Shown here one piece after another: positions 5,771-8,833 of a stretch of DNA of 8,833 nucleotides. The DNA lies in NCBI GenBank assembly GCA_026395105.1, contig JAPLZH010000060.1:1-8833 (forward strand). The letters run 5' to 3'. Both the position numbers and the translations under genes were made by a program. Origin of the DNA: Candidatus Tayloriibacteriota bacterium. GTDB lineage: Bacteria; Patescibacteriota; Minisyncoccia; Phycocordibacterales; PALSA-1337. Each line of letters opens with the position of its first letter. Within the stretch, counting starts at the first letter, position 1. The notes under the pieces were generated by a model, which did no database searches, was not told the origin of the DNA, and was given only the letters and a program-made list of their open reading frames with translations.

Positions 5771-5814
5771 GCTAAAGCAAAAAAGGAGCCTCTCGGGCTC
5801 CTTTTTGCTTTAGC
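5771..5814. terminator. Bidirectional hairpin terminator between convergent genes
   Basis: GCTAAAGC, A6 and GGAGCC (5771-5790) pair with GGCTCC, T5 and GCTTTAGC (5796-5814) around a TCTCG loop, giving a 19-bp stem with one bulged A. The GC-rich core followed by a T-run in both orientations can terminate both the + strand DUF5666-like gene and the - strand anchored-protein gene that converges on it. Confidence 0.85.
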
Positions 5815-5845
5815 GGTATCTTTAAATATTTTAGCTATTAAACTT

Positions 5846-6919
5846 TTAATTTTTCAAACTGTTTATTAACGACTCTACTTCACACCTTTTAACATTAGAA
5901 CTACCAAGAGGAGCATACGTGACGATGTATAATTCTTTACCAACATAATTCTCCTCCTGTTTATTATTTTGATCTAGCTTAATTCCTATCTTACTGTCTT
6001 TTATCTCATCTCCGCACGGCTTTTCTATATTAGAAATCTCATTCTTAATAGAATCATAAAAATACTTTTTAGTCTCTCCTGTATCCCAACCTAAACCAGA
6101 CCCTATCTCCTTCCTAAATATACTTACAGGCTCTTTTAATTCCTCGAACAGAACTAGGTTAGATAGTTCATTATTTTCAGAAGTAATGTAATCTATTATC
6201 TCACTATTCCTTATATACATAAGCTTAAGAACAAAAGTATGTGACTTTCTTAAATCACTAATTTTATTACCTATTTCTTCTGTCGTTAAATAAGTTTTTT
6301 CACCCTTCTCATTTATTCCTTTAATGATCTGATAACCGAGTCTTTGTATTTTCCAACCCACCAACAAATTTATAACATCATCTCCGTTATTTGAAATACT
6401 CTCTCCCACATTTATGATGGATTTTGCTTCGGATACTGCCTCAGGTAATTTATTCTGATTAAGAAAAACTGTAGCCCTTAAACTAGCTAAATTCGATGCA
6501 TCCATAATTACACTAAAATTACAGACTTCTCCCATCTGATACGAGCACTGATATGAATTCAGAACTTTAGCCGAATCGAAGACATTAAGGAGATTCTTAT
6601 ATTTCTTAATCAAATCATTCGACTGACTTACTGGCGGTAAATTCTTTATAGAAAAGTTCGCTAAATACTTATTTAGGAATTCTTTATCAGTCTTCGATAT
6701 TTCGCTACCAAAGACCTTACTCCACAAAGGGGCACTATTACCTGAATCGGCTATTTTTATATATGACACACCTAAAAATTCTGAATCGAAAAAATTAGGT
6801 TCATTCCAAACCATATTCTTTTGGCTATTTCTAAAAAAGAAAAAAACTCCGACGCTTAAGATAACTAATAAAACTACTATTAATAATAATGGCAAAGAAA
6901 AACCTTTTCTATTTTTCAT
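5846..6919 (-). CDS. Membrane-anchored protein with prepilin-like N-terminus, unknown function
   Basis: I do not recognise this 357-residue protein. The N-terminus MKNRKGFSLPLLLIVV followed by hydrophobic residues to about 29 resembles a type IV prepilin signal (basic segment, Gly-Phe at 6-7, long hydrophobic helix). However, the Glu expected at position 5 of the mature protein is Leu, and a Pro is at position 4. It is therefore either a minor pilin/pseudopilin-like protein or simply a signal-anchored protein with a large exterior domain. The exterior part looks mostly helical. It has four Cys, in a close pair (125, 133) and a C-terminal pair (302, 346), suggesting two disulfides. An extended -10 box lies 6 nt before the ATG, so it has its own leaderless promoter 21 nt after the pgl stop. 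No pilus assembly gene is in the window. Confidence 0.75.
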   Translation of the reverse strand: MKNRKGFSLPLLLIVVLLVILSVGVFFFFRNSQKNMVWNEPNFFDSEFLGVSYIKIADSGNSAPLWSKVFGSEISKTDKEFLNKYLANFSIKNLPPVSQSNDLIKKYKNLLNVFDSAKVLNSYQCSYQMGEVCNFSVIMDASNLASLRATVFLNQNKLPEAVSEAKSIINVGESISNNGDDVINLLVGWKIQRLGYQIIKGINEKGEKTYLTTEEIGNKISDLRKSHTFVLKLMYIRNSEIIDYITSENNELSNLVLFEELKEPVSIFRKEIGSGLGWDTGETKKYFYDSIKNEISNIEKPCGDEIKDSKIGIKLDQNNKQEENYVGKELYIVTYAPLGSSNVKRCEVESLINSLKN

Positions 6920-6925
6920 GTAGAA

Positions 6926-6934
6926 ATTATATCA
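6926..6934 (-). promoter_or_regulatory. Extended -10 promoter of the prepilin-like gene
   Basis: On the - strand TGA-TATAAT (6934-6926) is a perfect extended -10 box, 6 nt before the ATG at 6919, again predicting a leaderless mRNA. It lies in the 21-nt gap after the 6-phosphogluconolactonase stop codon, so this gene can be transcribed independently of the sugar operon. Confidence 0.65.
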
Positions 6935-6940
6935 TTTATA

Positions 6941-7633
6941 CTAATTACAATAAATGTAAACTTCTTTTAAACTCTTTAATATCTGCGCCGGCTGTTCAGC
7001 TAAAGAAATATTTTTACTATCATTTTCACTATCGTGAAGTTTCTTTATTTGCTCTTTTTTAGAATCACCGAAAGCAAAAAGATAAGCGACATCTATTTTT
7101 TTAAGGGTTTCGAAGGTCAAAGTTATACGTGTAAATTTTTCAGACTGATATGCAGAGACTAACCCACTCTCAGAAACTGCTGGAGAATTCGGAAGAATTC
7201 CGGCTATGTGTCCGTCTGATCCCATGCCGAATTGACCCATAATCACAGCCTTAGAAGCAAAAACTTTTTTAATTTGACTAGCCCATTCACTCTCAGTCTC
7301 TTCTAATCCGAGCCCTGTAAGAACAGGCATCGTATTAATATCGCTAAAAGAAAATCCGCTGTCCATTAGCTGTTTCCAGTTCGAATCAGCGTGACCGACG
7401 GGACCATACCTTTCGTCCATTAAAGTGACAGTTAAATTCCCTAGTTTTTTCTCGGAAATTCCACCTTCGCTTTTTATGATGCGCATCACTTTCACGGCTA
7501 TAGGAATATTCGAACCGCCTGACACTAGCCATAGTGCTTTTTTACCCTCTATTAGTGCATTACAAATGCGCTCGGCCAATGCCGAAACACCCACATTTTC
7601 CTCAGCTTGATTTTTTACTTCTATAAAATTCAT
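6941..7633 (-). CDS. pgl: 6-phosphogluconolactonase
   Basis: This enzyme hydrolyses 6-phosphogluconolactone to 6-phosphogluconate, the second step of the oxidative pentose phosphate pathway, in the cytoplasm. The 230-residue length fits the DevB/SolD type of the NagB-like fold. Motifs seen are SGGSNIP (38-44) at the phosphate site, DERYGP (73-78) with His81 and DSNW (83-86), and GMGSDGHIAGILP (136-148), whose Asp140 and His142 correspond to the active-site region that separates lactonases from glucosamine-6-phosphate deaminases. The gene starts 4 nt after the stop of the 6-phosphogluconate dehydrogenase gene, with no clear ribosome binding site, so translation is probably coupled. The two enzymes act consecutively, lactonase before dehydrogenase. 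Nothing looks truncated. Confidence 0.9.
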   Translation of the reverse strand: MNFIEVKNQAEENVGVSALAERICNALIEGKKALWLVSGGSNIPIAVKVMRIIKSEGGISEKKLGNLTVTLMDERYGPVGHADSNWKQLMDSGFSFSDINTMPVLTGLGLEETESEWASQIKKVFASKAVIMGQFGMGSDGHIAGILPNSPAVSESGLVSAYQSEKFTRITLTFETLKKIDVAYLFAFGDSKKEQIKKLHDSENDSKNISLAEQPAQILKSLKEVYIYCN

Positions 7634-7637
7634 TTAA

Positions 7638-8567
7638 TTATTTCTTTGTATATATCGCATGCCCACCGAACTGTTTCCTTAGAAGCGCCACTATTTTATT
7701 TGAAAACTTTTTCTGATTTTTAGGATTAGCTGACTCACGTCTGACTTTAAGAGATGCTTCTATTACCCTTGCATCTACTCCTAATTTCTTTGCCGTCTTA
7801 ACAGTCCATTCTCCTTCACCTGTCGCGTCTATTTTCCCGATAGCCTTTTTCACATTTTCATTTTCAAAGATATTTCGGCAAAGATCTATAAGCCAGCTTC
7901 TGACGACAGAACCTTCCTGATAAACTCTAGTCACATCATTTAGATTTAATTTAAAAGGACTAGCTTCTAAAACAGCATAACCTTCACCAATAGCCTCCAT
8001 CATTCCGTATTCTATTCCGTTGTGTACCATCTTCGTAAAATGTCCGGCCCCCGCCCTTCCTAAATATGCGTAATTATTTCCAGAAGAAAGTGCTTTAAAG
8101 AAAGGCTCCATGACAGGCCATTTTTCTTTTGCCCCGCCGATCATTAATGCAAAGCCATTTTTCTCTCCCCAGACTCCACCGCTCGTCCCGCTATCAAAAA
8201 AGAAAATTCCCTTTCTCTTTAGGAGCGCCCCTCTACGAACTGATTCTTCATAGAATGAATTTCCACCGTCTATCACTATGTCTCCCTTTCTTAAATACTT
8301 TCCGAGATGCTCTTTGCCAAAAATGAAATCCTCTACTATGCTGTGTGGAAGCATTATCCAAAAGATTCGAGTCTCCTCGCCCTCATTTTTCTTTATAATT
8401 TCCTCCATATCATTCGTGCCGAAAATTCCTGACTTTTTAATCTCAGCTACTGGCTCCGGTGAGCGGTTCCAAGCATTAACATTAAAACCTGCTTTATGAA
8501 GCCTACGAGCGACCTGCGCGCCCATGCGCCCGAGGCCGAAAATATTTATAGTTTTTTTATTTTGCAT
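7638..8567 (-). CDS. gnd: 6-phosphogluconate dehydrogenase (decarboxylating), short form
   Basis: This enzyme oxidatively decarboxylates 6-phosphogluconate to ribulose 5-phosphate with NAD(P)+. At 309 residues it belongs to the short YqeC/GndA-like form rather than the roughly 470-residue E. coli type. Seen are the Rossmann motif GLGRMG (11-16), DGGNSFYEES (100-109), the substrate-loop DSGTSGGVWGEKNG (125-138), and the catalytic segment KMVHNGIEYGMMEAIGEGY (179-197) with Lys179, His182 and Asn183. FGGHAI closes the C-terminus. After the second Rossmann strand the sequence is Asn-Arg-Ser (34-36), the residues that bind the 2'-phosphate in NADP+-dependent enzymes, so NADP+ use is inferred. A TATAAT lies 6 nt before the ATG. 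The gene heads an operon with pgl; glucose-6-phosphate dehydrogenase is not in the window. Confidence 0.9.
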   Translation of the reverse strand: MQNKKTINIFGLGRMGAQVARRLHKAGFNVNAWNRSPEPVAEIKKSGIFGTNDMEEIIKKNEGEETRIFWIMLPHSIVEDFIFGKEHLGKYLRKGDIVIDGGNSFYEESVRRGALLKRKGIFFFDSGTSGGVWGEKNGFALMIGGAKEKWPVMEPFFKALSSGNNYAYLGRAGAGHFTKMVHNGIEYGMMEAIGEGYAVLEASPFKLNLNDVTRVYQEGSVVRSWLIDLCRNIFENENVKKAIGKIDATGEGEWTVKTAKKLGVDARVIEASLKVRRESANPKNQKKFSNKIVALLRKQFGGHAIYTKK

Positions 8568-8573
8568 AATCAG

Positions 8574-8579
8574 ATTATA
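8574..8579 (-). promoter_or_regulatory. -10 box of the gnd-pgl operon
   Basis: On the - strand a perfect TATAAT (8579-8574) is 6 nt before the ATG at 8567, matching the leaderless geometry of the other genes. No TG extension is present. The best -35 candidates at the right distance (TTTCAA or TTCAAC) match the consensus at only three of six positions. Confidence 0.55.
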
Positions 8580-8701
8580 TACCTATAAGCAATGAGTTGA
8601 AAGGCGAATAAAAATATACTAAATAGAAATTCGATTCTAAGATACCATTATTCTAGGCCATACTTTCATGACTCTATGTTAGAAGTTACAAAAGTAACCC
8701 C
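8580..8701. other. Intergenic stretch before the gnd operon
   Basis: Apart from the -10 box beside it, this stretch holds only a small hairpin, GTTAC (8685-8689), AAAA, GTAAC (8694-8698), just after the possible gene end on the - strand. The 5-bp stem lacks a T-run in either direction, so it is a poor terminator. I see no tRNA, repeat or other gene here. Confidence 0.4.
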
Positions 8702-8833
8702 TCACACCCCTTTTAAGTAAGACGTCATCGTGCCCTGTTGTTTGTATGACATTAAGACAGACAGAAGTATAGCTAAGGTCTCAGCAGTCTTCTCTCTGAA
8801 TGAACCGAATGATATTTTCCTCTTAAGTACAAG
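8702..8833 (-). CDS. Possible 3' end of a gene running off the right edge
   Basis: From the window edge to a TGA at 8704-8702 the - strand has one open frame of 43 codons; the other two - strand frames close sooner. The predicted end contains a charged then hydrophobic stretch (SFREKTAETLAILLSVLMSY) and ends in YLKGV, plausible as a helical C-terminus. No family is recognised. TGA would be its stop, whereas every complete gene here uses TAA or TAG, which counts slightly against it. A frame this long is not rare by chance in AT-rich DNA. Confidence 0.3.
   Translation of the reverse strand, partial: LVLKRKISFGSFREKTAETLAILLSVLMSYKQQGTMTSYLKGV

Noticed and set aside
135..8567. TGA recoded as glycine or tryptophan (Gracilibacteria/Absconditabacteria or Mycoplasma style)
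   Set aside because: All complete genes read through normally with the standard code, have no in-frame TGA, and end in TAA or TAG at family-typical lengths.
8685..8698. GTTAC-AAAA-GTAAC hairpin as a terminator
   Set aside because: The stem is short and no T-run follows on either strand.
1..8833. CRISPR array, insertion sequence, tRNA, rRNA or phage genes
   Set aside because: No regularly spaced repeats, transposase motifs, terminal inverted repeats or RNA gene signatures were seen on either strand.

Overview
The window looks like a piece of a small, AT-rich bacterial chromosome, most likely a Candidate Phyla Radiation (Patescibacteria, Parcubacteria-like) genome. The basis is indirect. Genes are compact and closely packed, and there is no recognisable Shine-Dalgarno sequence in front of any gene. 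Several genes have a -10 box only 6-9 nt before the ATG, which implies leaderless mRNAs. Protein types are of the kind familiar from that group: an HMA-TauE/SafE fusion, a DUF5666-like secreted protein, a short-form 6-phosphogluconate dehydrogenase, and a prepilin-like anchored protein of unknown function. All complete genes end in TAA or TAG and none contains an in-frame TGA, so there is no sign of TGA recoding. No phylogenetic test could be run.

Layout, left to right. Positions 1-110 hold a possible short structured RNA on the + strand, ending in a good intrinsic terminator. A copper-type module on the - strand follows (1482 down to 135): a CsoR/RcnR-family repressor with its operator embedded in its own promoter, translationally coupled (TAATG) to an HMA-TauE/SafE membrane protein. 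Next on the - strand is a two-gene DrrAB-like ABC exporter (3123 down to 1515), then a GH130/GH43-like beta-propeller protein (4088 down to 3132), then a YfbR-like HD-domain phosphohydrolase (4762 down to 4172). The only + strand protein gene is a secreted protein with two DUF5666-like repeats (4863-5741). It ends against a convergent 357-residue membrane-anchored protein, with a long hairpin terminator between them. The right part is a - strand pair for the oxidative pentose phosphate pathway, 6-phosphogluconate dehydrogenase followed 4 nt later by 6-phosphogluconolactonase. The last 132 bases may hold the end of another - strand gene.

How the genes work together. The repressor and the membrane protein form a self-regulated metal-response operon. 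The two ABC genes form one exporter. The two sugar enzymes catalyse consecutive steps (lactone hydrolysis, then oxidative decarboxylation), though the glucose-6-phosphate dehydrogenase is not in the window. The remaining genes appear to be single transcription units with their own -10 boxes. I see no transposon, CRISPR array, tRNA or rRNA. I also see no clearly new multi-gene system; the most distinctive signals are the operator-in-promoter arrangement, the repeated leaderless promoter geometry, the left-edge RNA candidate and two uncharacterised extracytoplasmic proteins.
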